A stretch of 24,675 nucleotides of DNA from Burkholderiales bacterium (GTDB lineage: Bacteria > Pseudomonadota > Gammaproteobacteria > Burkholderiales > Usitatibacteraceae). Under the pieces are notes generated by a model. The model was not told the DNA's origin. It saw only the letters and a list, made by a program, of their open reading frames with translations, and did not search any database. Where the stretch lies: NCBI GenBank assembly GCA_017880705.1, contig JADGRS010000006.1, positions 1 to 24,675 on the forward strand, read 5' to 3'. Below, piece after piece: positions 1 through 8,659 of the stretch. Positions within the stretch are counted from its first letter, which is position 1. Each line of letters starts with the position of its first letter. Made by a program: the position numbers and the translations under genes.

Positions 1-729
1 GACGACCCGCACCGCGTCGTGGCCGCCGCCTCGCAGATCCTTTCCGACCTGACCCATTTCGCCGGAATCGTGGTCGCGCCCCGCCGGCGCGGAACGGCGC
101 TGCGCCACATCGAGTTCTTCGGGCTTTCTGAGAAGCGCGTGCTGCTCATCATCGTCGCCAGCGACGGCGAGGTGCAGAACCGCGTACTCGTCACCGATCG
201 CAGCTACACGCCTTCGCAGCTCGTCGAGGCCGGGAACTACATCAACCAGAACTACGCCGGGGTGGAATTCGACCAGCTGCGCCAGAAGGTGCGCAGCGAG
301 CTGATGGATCTGCACCGCGACATCTCGGGCCTCATGCAGGCCGCGATCCAGACGGGAAGCGACGCGATGCGCCCGATCGCCGGCGACGGTGTCGTCATCT
401 CCGGCGGCAGGAACCTGCTCGAAGTGAACGAGCTGTCCGGCGACATGCAGCGCCTGCGGCGCCTCTTCGACCTCTTCGAGTCGAAGACGCAGCTCCTCGA
501 CATCCTCGAGACGAGCGAGCGCGCCGAGGGCGTGAAGATCTTCATCGGCGGCGAGTCCCATCTGGTGCCGCTTGACGAGTGCTCGATCGTGACCGCGCCC
601 TACGAGGTCGATGGCGTGGTAGTGGGCACCGTAGGCGTGATCGGTCCGACGCGCATGGCCTACGAGCGCGTGATCCCTATCGTGGACGTGACCGCCCGGC
701 TCGTTTCCTCCGCGCTTTCGCAGCACTGA
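1..729 (+). CDS. hrcA: Heat-inducible transcription repressor HrcA (3' part; 5' end outside window)
   Basis: The reading frame is open from the first base to the TGA at 727-729, giving 242 residues of the C-terminal portion; whole HrcA proteins are about 340 residues, so the DNA-binding winged-helix N-terminus lies upstream. Visible family features are the HFAGIVVAPRR region near the start, the DRSYTP..LVEAGNYINQNYAG segment, the GGRNLL stretch, and the C-terminal IGPTRMAYERVIPIVD motif followed by a short helix. In the family, HrcA binds the CIRCE inverted repeat to repress chaperone genes and is stabilised by GroEL. It sits just upstream of hemH and the grpE-dnaK-dnaJ genes, the usual arrangement in betaproteobacteria. 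I see no CIRCE repeat in this window, so its targets are probably elsewhere (for example groESL); that is inference. Confidence 0.95.
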   Translation, partial: DDPHRVVAAASQILSDLTHFAGIVVAPRRRGTALRHIEFFGLSEKRVLLIIVASDGEVQNRVLVTDRSYTPSQLVEAGNYINQNYAGVEFDQLRQKVRSELMDLHRDISGLMQAAIQTGSDAMRPIAGDGVVISGGRNLLEVNELSGDMQRLRRLFDLFESKTQLLDILETSERAEGVKIFIGGESHLVPLDECSIVTAPYEVDGVVVGTVGVIGPTRMAYERVIPIVDVTARLVSSALSQH

Positions 730-1710
730 ATGAGCGAGGCTCGCGCGACGGGCGTGCTGCTCGTGAACCTTGGCACTCCCGACGCGCCCACGCCCGCGGC
801 CGTGCGCCGGTACCTGCGCGAATTCCTCTGGGACCCGCGCGTGGTGCAGATCCCGCGCCCGCTGTGGTGGCTCATCCTCAACTTCGCGATCCTGCCGTTT
901 CGCCCGGCGAAGGCGGCCCGGAAGTACGCGACCATCTGGCGGGAGGACGGCTCCCCGCTGCGGGTCTACCTCGGGCGGCAGGTGCAGCTCCTGCGCGGCT
1001 ACCTCGGCGAGCAACTCGGGAGGCCGGTGCCCGTCGCCGGGGCGATGCGCTACGGAAAGCCTTCGATCGCCACGGGCCTGGGGGAACTCGCGGCGCGCGA
1101 GTGTGTCCGGATCGTCGTGCTGCCGCTCTATCCGCAGTACGCGGGCAGCACGACCGGCAGCAGCAAGGACGCGGTGGCGCGCGCGCTGAACAAGATGCGC
1201 CCGGCACCGACGTTGAAGTGGGTCGAGGATTTCCACGCGCACCCCGCATACGTGAAGGCGATCGCGAAGAACGTGAACGAATACTGGATGAAGCACGGGC
1301 GCCCCGACCGCCTGGTGATGAGCTTCCACGGCTTGCCCCGCGCGGTAGTCGCGGCCGGCGACCCGTACGAGCGGCAATGCCGCGAGAGCGCGCGCCTCAT
1401 CGCGACGGAGCTCGGATGGAACGACGCCCGCACGATCGTGAGCTTCCAGTCGCGCTTCGGCGCCCAGGAGTGGCTGCAGCCCTATACCGCGCAGACCCTC
1501 GCGGCGCTGGGGCGGGACGGCACGGCGCGCGTGGACGTGATCTGCCCCGGCTTCGCGGCCGATTGCCTCGAGACGCTCGAGGAGATCGCGCAGGAAGGCC
1601 GGGACACGTTCCGGAAAGCGGGCGGCAAGGAGTTCCATTACATCCCTACCACGAACGACACCCCTTCCTGGATGACCGCGATCGCAACGATCGTCACGGA
1701 GAACCTATGA
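730..1710 (+). CDS. hemH: Ferrochelatase
   Basis: A 326-residue protein of normal bacterial length that inserts Fe2+ into protoporphyrin IX, the last step of protoheme synthesis. The N-terminus GVLLVNLGTPDAPTP is diagnostic, as is LPLYPQYAGSTTGS at about 131-144. The signature SFHGLP carries the catalytic histidine at about residue 200, and CLETLEEI at about 279-286 carries the conserved acidic residues. The ATG follows the hrcA stop directly (TGAATG), so translation is likely coupled to hrcA. The next gene begins within its stop codon. In betaproteobacteria hemH is often lodged between hrcA and the heat-shock genes. I see no promoter of its own. Confidence 0.97.
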   Translation: MSEARATGVLLVNLGTPDAPTPAAVRRYLREFLWDPRVVQIPRPLWWLILNFAILPFRPAKAARKYATIWREDGSPLRVYLGRQVQLLRGYLGEQLGRPVPVAGAMRYGKPSIATGLGELAARECVRIVVLPLYPQYAGSTTGSSKDAVARALNKMRPAPTLKWVEDFHAHPAYVKAIAKNVNEYWMKHGRPDRLVMSFHGLPRAVVAAGDPYERQCRESARLIATELGWNDARTIVSFQSRFGAQEWLQPYTAQTLAALGRDGTARVDVICPGFAADCLETLEEIAQEGRDTFRKAGGKEFHYIPTTNDTPSWMTAIATIVTENL

Positions 1711-2060
1711 TGCTGATGCTCCTCGCACGCTGGATCGTGAACGCCGCCGCGCTGGTGCTGGTGGCCTACATCTACCCCGGAGTCCATGTGGACAGCTTCA
1801 TGGCCGCGCTCTTCGCGGCCCTGGTCCTCGGGCTGGTGAACGCGGTGATCCGGCCGCTCCTCGTGATCCTCACGCTTCCCGTGACGCTCCTCACGCTGGG
1901 CCTCTTCCTCTTCGTCATCAACGCGCTGTGCTTCTGGCTCGTCGCCGAGATGGTCGGCGGCTTCACCGTCGGCGGATTCGGCGCGGCCCTCGTGGGATCG
2001 ATCCTCTATAGCCTCATCACGCTCGTCACGAGCTGGCTCCTGTTTCCCCGGCGAAAGTGA
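1707..2060 (+). CDS. Small phage-holin-family (DUF360/YvlD-like) integral membrane protein
   Basis: A 117-residue hydrophobic protein with about four membrane segments (roughly residues 3-22, 31-48, 56-80 and 88-112) and a positively charged end (LLFPRRK). The segment [18 protein letters not shown], followed by [19 protein letters not shown], is typical of the PF04020 phage-holin superfamily IV proteins found in many bacterial chromosomes. Their function is not established and the family name does not imply lysis here. The ATG overlaps the hemH stop (ATGA); ATGs at 1710 and 1716 are alternative starts. In many relatives an S4-domain RNA-binding gene occupies this position between hemH and grpE, so this gene is a local variation. 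Family assignment is by sequence resemblance. Confidence 0.85.
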   Translation: MMLMLLARWIVNAAALVLVAYIYPGVHVDSFMAALFAALVLGLVNAVIRPLLVILTLPVTLLTLGLFLFVINALCFWLVAEMVGGFTVGGFGAALVGSILYSLITLVTSWLLFPRRK

Positions 2061-2111
2061 GCGCGCCCGGCGAAAAAAACGGGCGGATCCAGGCGAAAGT
2101 GGGCGGGACCG

Positions 2112-2140
2112 CTTGAAATGCCCTGCGACGATCCCCATTT
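2112..2140 (+). promoter_or_regulatory. Sigma-32-type heat-shock promoter of grpE
   Basis: CTTGAAA at 2112-2118 is a perfect match to the sigma-32 -35 element. After a 14-nt spacer, CCCCATTT at 2133-2140 matches the -10 consensus CCCCATnT. Transcription would start near 2147, about 29 nt before the GTG start of grpE. A TTG at 2113 would place a start inside the promoter itself, so that extended reading frame is unlikely. The match to the known consensus is direct; activity is inferred. Confidence 0.88.
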
Positions 2141-2175
2141 TCGTCAAGCAGTTGTTTCCCAACGAGGATTTTCCC

Positions 2176-2733
2176 GTGACAAACGCTGATTTCGCAGGCT
2201 CCCCCGGCTCCGCGCCGGCCCAGCCCGTCGATGGCGACGGCGCCCCGCTCGAAGGAGCCGAGCTCCGCATCGCCGAGCTCGAGGCGAAGCTCGCGGCGGC
2301 CACGGCCGAAGGCGATCGCCAGCGCGAAGATTGGCTGCGCGCAAAGGCCGAGACCGACAACGTGCGCCGGCGTGGCCAGGAGGATGTGGCCAAGGCCCAT
2401 CGCTTCGGCCTCGAGAGCTTCGCGGGCGCCCTCCTCGCGGTGAAGGACAGCCTCGAAGCCGCCCTTGCCGTCGAGAACCCCTCGATCGAATCGCTGAAGG
2501 AAGGCGTGGAGCTCACGGCCCGCCAGCTCGATTCCGCGTTCGACAAGTTCGCGATCAGGGCCATCTCGCCGGTGGGCGAAAAGTTCGATCCCCACCGTCA
2601 CCAGGCGATCAGCCAGGTCGAGAGCGACGCCGAGCCCAATACCGTGGCCAACGTCCTGCAGAAGGGCTACCTGCTGAACGACCGGGTGCTGCGCCCCGCG
2701 CTCGTGATGGTCACCAAGCCGCGCTCGGGGTGA
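2176..2733 (+). CDS. grpE: Nucleotide exchange factor GrpE
   Basis: GrpE releases ADP from DnaK and so drives its substrate cycle; it acts as a cytoplasmic homodimer. From the GTG at 2176 the protein is 185 residues, normal for the family. A low-complexity acidic N-terminus is followed by a long coiled-coil helix (about 27-75, EAKLAAAT...ETDNVRRR), a four-helix-bundle region, and the C-terminal beta-domain with the signature [12 protein letters not shown] and [13 protein letters not shown] is chosen because GAGGA (2164-2168) lies 7 nt upstream and because the sigma-32 promoter lies between it and the earlier in-frame TTG at 2113. It forms the heat-shock group with dnaK (82 bp downstream) and dnaJ. 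Confidence 0.95.
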   Translation: MTNADFAGSPGSAPAQPVDGDGAPLEGAELRIAELEAKLAAATAEGDRQREDWLRAKAETDNVRRRGQEDVAKAHRFGLESFAGALLAVKDSLEAALAVENPSIESLKEGVELTARQLDSAFDKFAIRAISPVGEKFDPHRHQAISQVESDAEPNTVANVLQKGYLLNDRVLRPALVMVTKPRSG

Positions 2734-2746
2734 TTTCGCCCAGCCC

Positions 2747-2775
2747 CTTGAAGCCGCGCCCCATCCACCCAATTT
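2747..2775 (+). promoter_or_regulatory. Second sigma-32-like promoter, ahead of dnaK
   Basis: CTTGAAG at 2747-2753 (6 of 7 to the -35 element) and CCCAATTT at 2768-2775 (7 of 8 to CCCCATTT) are separated by 14 nt, the same spacing as the grpE promoter. Transcription would begin near 2782, leaving a leader of about 34 nt with GAAGGGA as ribosome-binding site. A CCCCAT at 2758-2763 is too close to the -35 to serve. Weaker than the grpE promoter but well placed. Confidence 0.68.
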
Positions 2776-2815
2776 TCCAATCAGGTCAAGAACACCCTCA
2801 CTGAAGGGAACGAAC

Positions 2816-4765
2816 ATGGCAAAAATCATCGGAATCGACCTCGGCACCACCAACTCCTGCGTCGCAGTGATGGAGGGCGGCAAGCCCAAGGTCATCGAAA
2901 ACAGCGAAGGCGCGCGCACCACGCCCTCGGTCGTCGCGTACACGGACAGCGGCGAGATTCTCGTCGGCGCGCCGGCCAAGCGCCAGGCGGTCACCAACGC
3001 GAAGAACACCATTTACGCGGTGAAGCGCCTCATCGGGCGCAAGTTCGAGGAGAAGGAAGTCCAGAAGGACATCGGGCTCATGCCGTACAAGATATCCAAG
3101 GCGGACAACGGCGACGCCTGGGTGGACGTGCGCGGCGAGAAGATCGCCCCGCAGCAGGTCTCCGCGGAAATCCTTCGCAAGATGAAGAAGACCGCCGAAG
3201 ACTACCTCGGCGAGCCGGTCACCGAAGCCGTCATCACGGTGCCCGCGTACTTCAACGATTCGCAGCGCCAGGCGACCAAGGACGCCGGGCGCATCGCGGG
3301 CCTCGAAGTGAAGCGCATCATCAACGAGCCCACCGCGGCCGCGCTCGCGTTCGGCCTCGACAAGAAGGAAGGCGACCGCAAGATCGCGGTCTACGACCTG
3401 GGCGGCGGCACCTTCGACATCTCGATCATCGAGATCGCGGCAGTCGAGGGCGAGCACCAGTTCGAGGTGCTCTCGACCAACGGGGACACGTTCCTCGGCG
3501 GCGAAGACTTCGACCAGCGCCTCATCGAGTACATCGTCGCCGAGTTCAAGAAGGACGCGGGCGTCGACCTCTCGAAGGACGTCCTCGCGCTGCAGCGCCT
3601 CAAGGAGTCGGCCGAGAAGGCGAAGATCGAGCTTTCCAGCTCGCAGGCGACCGACATCAACCTGCCCTACATCACGGCCGACGCCTCGGGGCCGAAGCAC
3701 CTCTCGATGAAGATCACGCGCGCGAAGTTCGAGTCGCTCGTCGACGACCTGATCGAGAAGACCATCAAGCCGTGCGAGATCGCGCTCAAGGACTCGGGCC
3801 TGAAGCTGTCCGACATCAGCGACGTGATCCTCGTCGGCGGCCAGACGCGCATGCCGAAGGTGCAGGACAAGGTGAAGGAGTTCTTCGGCAAGGAGCCGCG
3901 CAAGGACGTGAACCCCGACGAAGCTGTGGCGGTCGGCGCGGCCATCCAGGGCGGAGTGCTGCAAGGCGACGTGAAGGACGTGCTCCTCCTCGACGTCACG
4001 CCGCTCTCGCTGGGCATCGAGACCCTCGGCGGCGTCATGACGAAGCTCATCAAGAAGAACACGACCATCCCGACCAAGGCGCAGCAGGTGTTCTCGACGG
4101 CCGACGACAACCAGGGCGCGGTGACCATCCACGTGCTGCAGGGCGAGCGCGACGTGGCGGGCGGAAACAAGAGCCTCGGGCAGTTCAACCTCGAGGGCAT
4201 TCCTCCGGCGCCGCGCGGCATGCCGCAGATCGAGGTCACGTTCGACATCGACGCGAACGGCATCCTGCACGTGTCGGCCAAGGACAAGGCGACCGGCAAG
4301 GAGAACAAGATCACCATCAAGGCGAGCTCGGGCCTCACGGAGGCCGAGATCCAGCAGATGGTCAAGGATGCCGAGACGCACGCCGACGAGGACAAGAAGC
4401 TGCTCGAGCTGGTCACCGCGCGCAACCAGGCCGAGGCCCTCGCGCATTCGATCAAGAAATCCCTCACCGAGTACGGCGACAAGCTCGACGCGGGCGAGAA
4501 GGAGAAGATCGAAGCTGCGATCAAGGACCTCGAAGGCGTCATGAAGGGCGAAGACAAGGCGGCGATCGACGAGAAGTCGCAGCTCCTCGCCACGGCCTCG
4601 CAGAAGCTCGGCGAGAAGATCTACGCGGAGGCGCAGGCGAAGAGCGCGCAGGAAGCTTCGGCGCAGGCGCAACCCGGGGGCGCGGCCGATGCGGGCGCCG
4701 CCAAGGACGAAGGCAACGTGGTCGATGCCGAGTACACTGAAGTGAAGGACAAGAAGTCGGCCTAG
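2816..4765 (+). CDS. dnaK: Molecular chaperone DnaK (Hsp70)
   Basis: A full-length 649-residue Hsp70. The ATPase domain (about 1-385) shows [14 protein letters not shown] at the N-terminus, [11 protein letters not shown] at about 194-204 and [11 protein letters not shown] at about 337-347, the three nucleotide-binding motifs. The interdomain linker [13 protein letters not shown] starts at about 388, followed by the substrate-binding beta-sandwich and a helical lid. The tail ends in a Gly/Ala/Gln-rich stretch and [15 protein letters not shown], the C-terminal motif typical of proteobacterial DnaK. It folds and protects proteins with DnaJ and GrpE, both encoded alongside, and in proteobacteria also restrains sigma-32. 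The start has a good ribosome-binding site (GAAGGGA, 2803-2809). A hairpin follows the stop before dnaJ. Confidence 0.99.
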   Translation: MAKIIGIDLGTTNSCVAVMEGGKPKVIENSEGARTTPSVVAYTDSGEILVGAPAKRQAVTNAKNTIYAVKRLIGRKFEEKEVQKDIGLMPYKISKADNGDAWVDVRGEKIAPQQVSAEILRKMKKTAEDYLGEPVTEAVITVPAYFNDSQRQATKDAGRIAGLEVKRIINEPTAAALAFGLDKKEGDRKIAVYDLGGGTFDISIIEIAAVEGEHQFEVLSTNGDTFLGGEDFDQRLIEYIVAEFKKDAGVDLSKDVLALQRLKESAEKAKIELSSSQATDINLPYITADASGPKHLSMKITRAKFESLVDDLIEKTIKPCEIALKDSGLKLSDISDVILVGGQTRMPKVQDKVKEFFGKEPRKDVNPDEAVAVGAAIQGGVLQGDVKDVLLLDVTPLSLGIETLGGVMTKLIKKNTTIPTKAQQVFSTADDNQGAVTIHVLQGERDVAGGNKSLGQFNLEGIPPAPRGMPQIEVTFDIDANGILHVSAKDKATGKENKITIKASSGLTEAEIQQMVKDAETHADEDKKLLELVTARNQAEALAHSIKKSLTEYGDKLDAGEKEKIEAAIKDLEGVMKGEDKAAIDEKSQLLATASQKLGEKIYAEAQAKSAQEASAQAQPGGAADAGAAKDEGNVVDAEYTEVKDKKSA

Positions 4766-4785
4766 CCGGCTTCGGCAGCAAACCG

Positions 4786-4822
4786 CGGGGCCTCGCCGGG
4801 AGACGAGGCCCCGTATTTCGTT
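4786..4822 (+). terminator. Hairpin between dnaK and dnaJ (attenuating terminator)
   Basis: GGGGCCTCG (4787-4795) pairs perfectly with CGAGGCCCC (4804-4812) around an 8-nt loop, and C4786-G4813 adds a tenth pair. It is followed by an imperfect T-rich run (GTATTTCGTT). The tract is too poor for strong termination, so partial read-through into dnaJ, or protection of the dnaK mRNA 3' end, is the likely role. This would give more DnaK than DnaJ, as is usual; that function is inferred. Confidence 0.65.
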
Positions 4823-4845
4823 AGGCAAGGGGAACCGGAAACGCG

Positions 4846-5976
4846 ATGGCGACGAAGAAGCGCGACTACTACGAAGTGCTCGGCTTGAACAAGGACGCCC
4901 CCGAGGCGGAGATCAAGAAGGCGTACCGGAAGCTCGCGATGAAGCACCATCCGGATCGCAATCCTGACAGCAAGGACGGCGAGGAGAAGTTCAAGGAGGC
5001 GAAGGAAGCCTACGAGATCCTGACCGACCCGGAGAAGCGCCGCGCCTATGACGCCTACGGCCATGCGGGGGTGAACCCGCAGATGGGCGCGGGCCCTGGG
5101 CAGGAAGGATTCGGCGGATTCGCGGAGGCCTTCGGCGACATCTTCAGCGACATCTTCGGCGGCGGCCAGGGCCGCGGCCGCGCGTCGGTGTTTCGCGGCG
5201 CCGACCTGCGCTACAACCTCGAGGTCTCGCTCGAGCAGGCGGCGCGTGGCAGCGAGACCAAGATCCGCATCCCCACGATGGAAACGTGCGAGACCTGCAA
5301 GGGCTCGGGCGCGAAGCCGGGCACGCACCCCAAGACGTGCGACACCTGCCACGGCGCGGGCACGGTCCGCCTGTCGCAGGGCTTCTTCTCGATCCAGCAG
5401 ACGTGTCCCACGTGCCACGGCACCGGCAAGACGGTCACCGATCCCTGCGCCACATGCCGAGGCGCCGGACGACTCAAGAAGCACAAGACGCTCGCGGTGA
5501 AGATTCCCTCCGGCGTCGACGAGGGCGACCGCATCCGCCTGTCCGGCGAGGGCGAGGCCGGCGTGAACGGCGGCCCTGCGGGCGATCTCTACGTCGTGAT
5601 CCACCTGAAGGCCCACGGCGTCTTCCAGCGCGACGGCGACGACCTGCATTGCGAGATGCCGATCAGCTTCACCCAGGCGGCGCTCGGCGGCGAGATCGAC
5701 ATCCCCACGCTCGACGGCTCGGCCAAGATCAAGGTCCCTCCCGAAACCCAGACGGGGCAGGTCTTCCGGCTGCGCGGCAAGGGAATCAAGGGCGTGCGTT
5801 CGAGCTATCCGGGCGACCTCCTCTGCGAGGTCGTGGTGGAGACGCCGGTGCGTCTCACCGAGCGCCAGCGGGAGCTCCTCCGCGAGCTGGAGGACATCAA
5901 CACCAAGGACGCCAATCGCCACAATCCGCGCGCCAAGAGCTTCATGGACAAGGTGCGGGAGTTCTTCGCCGGGTGA
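4846..5976 (+). CDS. dnaJ: Co-chaperone DnaJ (Hsp40)
   Basis: A class I J-protein of 376 residues that stimulates DnaK ATPase and delivers unfolded clients. The J-domain covers residues 1-70 with the essential HPD at 35-37. A Gly/Phe-rich segment (about 75-115, including [12 protein letters not shown]) comes next. The zinc-finger region (about 148-210) carries four CxxCxGxG repeats starting [24 protein letters not shown] and CATCRGAG. Two C-terminal beta-domains and a dimerisation tail complete it. All eight zinc-ligand cysteines are present. It lies 80 bp after dnaK, past the hairpin, and has a GGGGAACC stretch upstream of the ATG. Nothing is missing or broken. Confidence 0.98.
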   Translation: MATKKRDYYEVLGLNKDAPEAEIKKAYRKLAMKHHPDRNPDSKDGEEKFKEAKEAYEILTDPEKRRAYDAYGHAGVNPQMGAGPGQEGFGGFAEAFGDIFSDIFGGGQGRGRASVFRGADLRYNLEVSLEQAARGSETKIRIPTMETCETCKGSGAKPGTHPKTCDTCHGAGTVRLSQGFFSIQQTCPTCHGTGKTVTDPCATCRGAGRLKKHKTLAVKIPSGVDEGDRIRLSGEGEAGVNGGPAGDLYVVIHLKAHGVFQRDGDDLHCEMPISFTQAALGGEIDIPTLDGSAKIKVPPETQTGQVFRLRGKGIKGVRSSYPGDLLCEVVVETPVRLTERQRELLRELEDINTKDANRHNPRAKSFMDKVREFFAG

Positions 5977-6033
5977 CGCTTGTAGTGAAACCTGTAACGG
6001 CGATCAGGCTGGCATATTAGAAATCCCTTAATG

Positions 6034-6080
6034 ACCGGAGTTATGATGTCCGGTACATATACCCGTAGCTAACGAACGGG
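6034..6080. promoter_or_regulatory. Two short inverted repeats in the leader of the binding-protein gene
   Basis: ACCGGA (6034-6039) and TCCGGT (6049-6054) form a perfect inverted repeat with a 9-nt gap. CCCGT (6062-6066) and ACGGG (6076-6080) form a second, also with a 9-nt gap, ending on the purine-rich ribosome-binding site (GGGAGGGGGA, 6078-6087). The surrounding stretch is clearly richer in A+T than its flanks. These could be operator half-sites or leader hairpins; I cannot name a regulator and found no convincing -35/-10 pair. Confidence 0.35.
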
Positions 6081-6090
6081 AGGGGGAAGC

Positions 6091-7209
6091 ATGATTCGCA
6101 CCATTCTGGCGGTGGCCGCGCTCGCCATCGCGGGCGCCGCCACGGCGCAGGGCGTCAACGAATCCCAGATCCTGCTTGGCCAATCCGTCGCCCTCTCGGG
6201 GCCGGCCCAGGACCTCGGCAAGGACATGCAGCTCGGCGCCACGCTCTACTTCAACCAGGTCAATGCGAAAGGCGGCGTCAACGGCCGCAGGATCGTCCTG
6301 AAGACGCTCGACGACGGTTATGAGCCAGCGCGCGCGGCCGAGAACACGAAGAAGCTGATCAACGACGACAAGGTGTTCGCGTTGTTCGGATACGTGGGAA
6401 CGCCCACGTCGGCGGCGTCACTGCCCATATTCACCGAGGCGCATGTGCCCTTCGTCGGGCCCTTCACGGGCGCGGAGCTCCTGCGCAATCCCGTGAACCC
6501 GCTCATCTTCAACGTGCGCGCGAGCTACTTCGACGAGACCGAGGCGATCGTGCAGCACCTCACCGCCATGAGCGTGAACAAGATCGCCGTGTTCTACCAG
6601 AACGACGCCTACGGACTGGCGGGGCTCGCCGGAGTCGAGCGGGCGCTGAAGAAGCGCAACCTCGAGGTGGTGGCCAAGGCCACTGTCGAGCGCAACACGG
6701 TCGAGGTGAAGAAGGCGATCGCGGACATCAACAAGGCCGGCCCCCAGGCCGTCGTGATGATCAGCGCGTACAAGAGCTGCGCCGCCTTCATCCGCGAGAT
6801 GAAGAAGGCCGGCGCCAACCCCACGTTCTGGAATGTCTCCTTCGTCGGCAGCTCGGCGCTCGCCAAGGAGCTCGACCAGGAAGGGCGCGGCGTGCAGATC
6901 TCGCAGGTTGTTCCCTTTCCCTGGGACGGTTCGGTGCCCGTAGTAAGGGAATACCAGAGGGCGATGGCCGAAGCCAAGGCGCAACCCGGGTTCGGCACAC
7001 TCGAAGGCTTCATCGCCGCGAAGGTGATGGTCGAAGGCCTGCGCCGCGCGGGCAAGAAGCTCGACCGCGAGGGCTTCATCAGGGCGATGGAATCGATCCA
7101 GGACGTCGACTTCGGCGGCTTCAAGGTGAGTTATGGCCCGGGCAGGCGCAGCGGCTCCCAGTTCGTCGACCTGACGATCATCTCGAAGGACCAGAAGTTC
7201 GTGCGGTAG
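6091..7209 (+). CDS. Periplasmic ABC-transporter substrate-binding protein (Leu/Ile/Val-binding family)
   Basis: A 372-residue secreted protein with an N-terminal signal peptide (MIRTILAVAALAIAGAATA, likely cleaved before Q20). A type I periplasmic binding fold follows: ILLGQSVALSGPAQDLGKDMQLGATLYFNQVNAKGGVNGRR is the canonical first strand and helix of the branched-chain amino acid receptor family. Later segments such as FGYVGTPTSAASLPIFTEAHVPFVGPFTGAELLR and NKIAVFYQNDAYGLAGLAGVERAL also fit. Ligands of this family range from amino acids to amides and aromatic acids, so the substrate is not predictable here. No permease or ATPase genes are adjacent, so it is an orphan receptor in this window. 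It has a strong ribosome-binding site (GGGAGGGGGA) and a terminator just downstream, so it is probably a single-gene transcript. Confidence 0.9.
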   Translation: MIRTILAVAALAIAGAATAQGVNESQILLGQSVALSGPAQDLGKDMQLGATLYFNQVNAKGGVNGRRIVLKTLDDGYEPARAAENTKKLINDDKVFALFGYVGTPTSAASLPIFTEAHVPFVGPFTGAELLRNPVNPLIFNVRASYFDETEAIVQHLTAMSVNKIAVFYQNDAYGLAGLAGVERALKKRNLEVVAKATVERNTVEVKKAIADINKAGPQAVVMISAYKSCAAFIREMKKAGANPTFWNVSFVGSSALAKELDQEGRGVQISQVVPFPWDGSVPVVREYQRAMAEAKAQPGFGTLEGFIAAKVMVEGLRRAGKKLDREGFIRAMESIQDVDFGGFKVSYGPGRRSGSQFVDLTIISKDQKFVR

Positions 7210-7222
7210 GCGCGAGGAAAGG

Positions 7223-7246
7223 AGCCCGGGATCACCCGGGCTTTTT
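7223..7246 (+). terminator. Rho-independent terminator after the binding-protein gene
   Basis: AGCCCGGG (7223-7230) and CCCGGGCT (7235-7242) form a perfect 8-bp stem around the tetraloop ATCA, followed immediately by a T-run (7242-7246). It ends exactly where the convergent cysS stop codon begins. The opposite strand has only a weak CCTTTCC after the stem, so termination of cysS here is possible but less certain. Confidence 0.9.
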
Positions 7247-8622
7247 CACTTCTTGCGCCACTCCGTGATGCCGTCGGGCTTGTCCTCGAGGAGGATTTCC
7301 TTCGATTCGAGATGCTTGCGGATCTCGTCGGCGCGCGCAAAATTCCTCGCCTTTTTCGCCGCATTGCGCTCGTCGATGAGCGCCCGCACGTCGAGCTCGA
7401 TGCCCCCCTGAAGGAATCTCTCCGGATCCTGCTGCAGGAGTCCGATGGTTCCGCCCAGGGCCTTGAGCAATCCGGCGAGAGCCGTGGATCTCGTGCGATT
7501 CACTTCGCCGCGCAGGTCGTGCAGCACCGAGAACGCGATCGGCGTATCGAAGTCGTCGTTCATCGCGTCGCGGAACCGGGCGGCGTAGGGATCGCTCCAA
7601 TCGATCGCGGCGATCTCGCCGGGCGCGACCTCGCGAAGCGTCGTGTAGAAGCTCCCCAGGGTGTTGCCCGCGTCCGCCAGGGATTCCTGCGTGTAGTTCA
7701 CCTCGTTGCGGTAGTGGCCGCGGACGAAGAAGAAGCGCAGCTGCTCGCCTCCCTGCACCGGGTCGAGCCTGTCGAGAACATCGCGCGCCGTGAAGAAATT
7801 GCCGAGCGATTTCGACATCTTCTCGTGATCCATGTTGAGAAACGCCGCGTGCATCCAATAGTTCACGAAGCGCGTGCCGAGTGCGCCCTCGCTCTGCGCG
7901 ATCTCGTTCTCGTGGTGGGGGAACTGCAGGTCCCAACCGCCGCCATGGATGTCGATCGGGGCGCCGAGCTCGCGGCACGACATGGCGGAGCATTCGATGT
8001 GCCATCCCGGCCTTCCATCGCCAAACACGGAGCTCCACCTCGGCTCGCCGGGCTTGGCGGCCTTCCACAGCGCGAAGTCGAGCGGATCGCGCTTCGCCGC
8101 ATCCACGGCGACGCGATCGCCGGCGCGAAGCTCGTCGAGGTTGCGCCGCGACAGCTTGCCGTACTCGGGAAAGCTGCGCACCGAGTAGTACACGTCGCCG
8201 TTCGCGCCGCGATATGCGAGACCCTTCGTTTCGAGCGTCTCGATCATCTCGAGCATCGGGCCGATGTAGCGCGTGGCGCGCGGCTCCACGTCGGGCTTCA
8301 ACAGGTTCAAGCGCGCGCAATCCACCTCGAAGGCCTGCACCATGCGCTCGGTGAGGGCCTCGATGGGCTCGCCGTTCTCGCGCGCGCGGTCCATGATCTT
8401 GTCGTCGATGTCGGTGATGTTTCGGACATACTTCACCTCGTAGCCCAGGGTGCCCAACCATCTGACGACGAGATCGAAAACGGTGAACGTGCGAGCGTTT
8501 CCGATGTGAAAATAGTCGTACACGGTAGGACCGCAGACGTAGAGGCTGGCCTTTCCGGGTGCGCGGGGCACGAAAGGCTCTTTTTTTCGGGTTAAGGTGT
8601 TGTGGATGTGCAGCGCAGACAT
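7246..8622 (-). CDS. cysS: Cysteinyl-tRNA synthetase
   Basis: A class I aminoacyl-tRNA synthetase that charges tRNA-Cys. From the ATG at 8622 it is 458 residues, close to the 461 of E. coli. Visible are [20 protein letters not shown] with zinc-ligand C30 and the HIGH-type motif HIGN at 39-42, the [10 protein letters not shown] and [21 protein letters not shown] segments that complete the zinc site, and KMSKS at 268-272. A longer reading frame exists up to 8712, but family members begin at the equivalent of [14 protein letters not shown], so the shorter start is preferred even though its ribosome-binding site is weak. It diverges from the TPR/L,D-transpeptidase/cyclophilin/lpxH cluster; cysS close to ppiB and lpxH is a common proteobacterial neighbourhood. 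Confidence 0.97.
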   Translation of the reverse strand: MSALHIHNTLTRKKEPFVPRAPGKASLYVCGPTVYDYFHIGNARTFTVFDLVVRWLGTLGYEVKYVRNITDIDDKIMDRARENGEPIEALTERMVQAFEVDCARLNLLKPDVEPRATRYIGPMLEMIETLETKGLAYRGANGDVYYSVRSFPEYGKLSRRNLDELRAGDRVAVDAAKRDPLDFALWKAAKPGEPRWSSVFGDGRPGWHIECSAMSCRELGAPIDIHGGGWDLQFPHHENEIAQSEGALGTRFVNYWMHAAFLNMDHEKMSKSLGNFFTARDVLDRLDPVQGGEQLRFFFVRGHYRNEVNYTQESLADAGNTLGSFYTTLREVAPGEIAAIDWSDPYAARFRDAMNDDFDTPIAFSVLHDLRGEVNRTRSTALAGLLKALGGTIGLLQQDPERFLQGGIELDVRALIDERNAAKKARNFARADEIRKHLESKEILLEDKPDGITEWRKK

Positions 8623-8659
8623 TTCAATCGCCGGACGCGGGGTCGGCGGGGCTTGCCGA

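Noticed and set aside
2113..2175. TTG start for grpE at 2113
   Set aside because: It lies within the sigma-32 -35 element, upstream of the predicted transcription start; GTG at 2176 has a proper ribosome-binding site.
2798..4828. 676-codon open frame antisense to dnaK
   Set aside because: Long antisense frames opposite dnaK arise from its codon bias and GC content and are a known annotation artefact; the translation is Leu/Arg/Val/Asp repetitive with no domain, and dnaK itself is unambiguous.
4762..5922. 386-codon frame antisense to dnaJ
   Set aside because: Low-complexity Leu/Ala/Arg/Val translation fully covered by an intact dnaJ.
7312..8595. 427-codon frame antisense to cysS
   Set aside because: Shadow of cysS; the translation shows no recognisable motif, whereas the other strand has HIGN and KMSKS.
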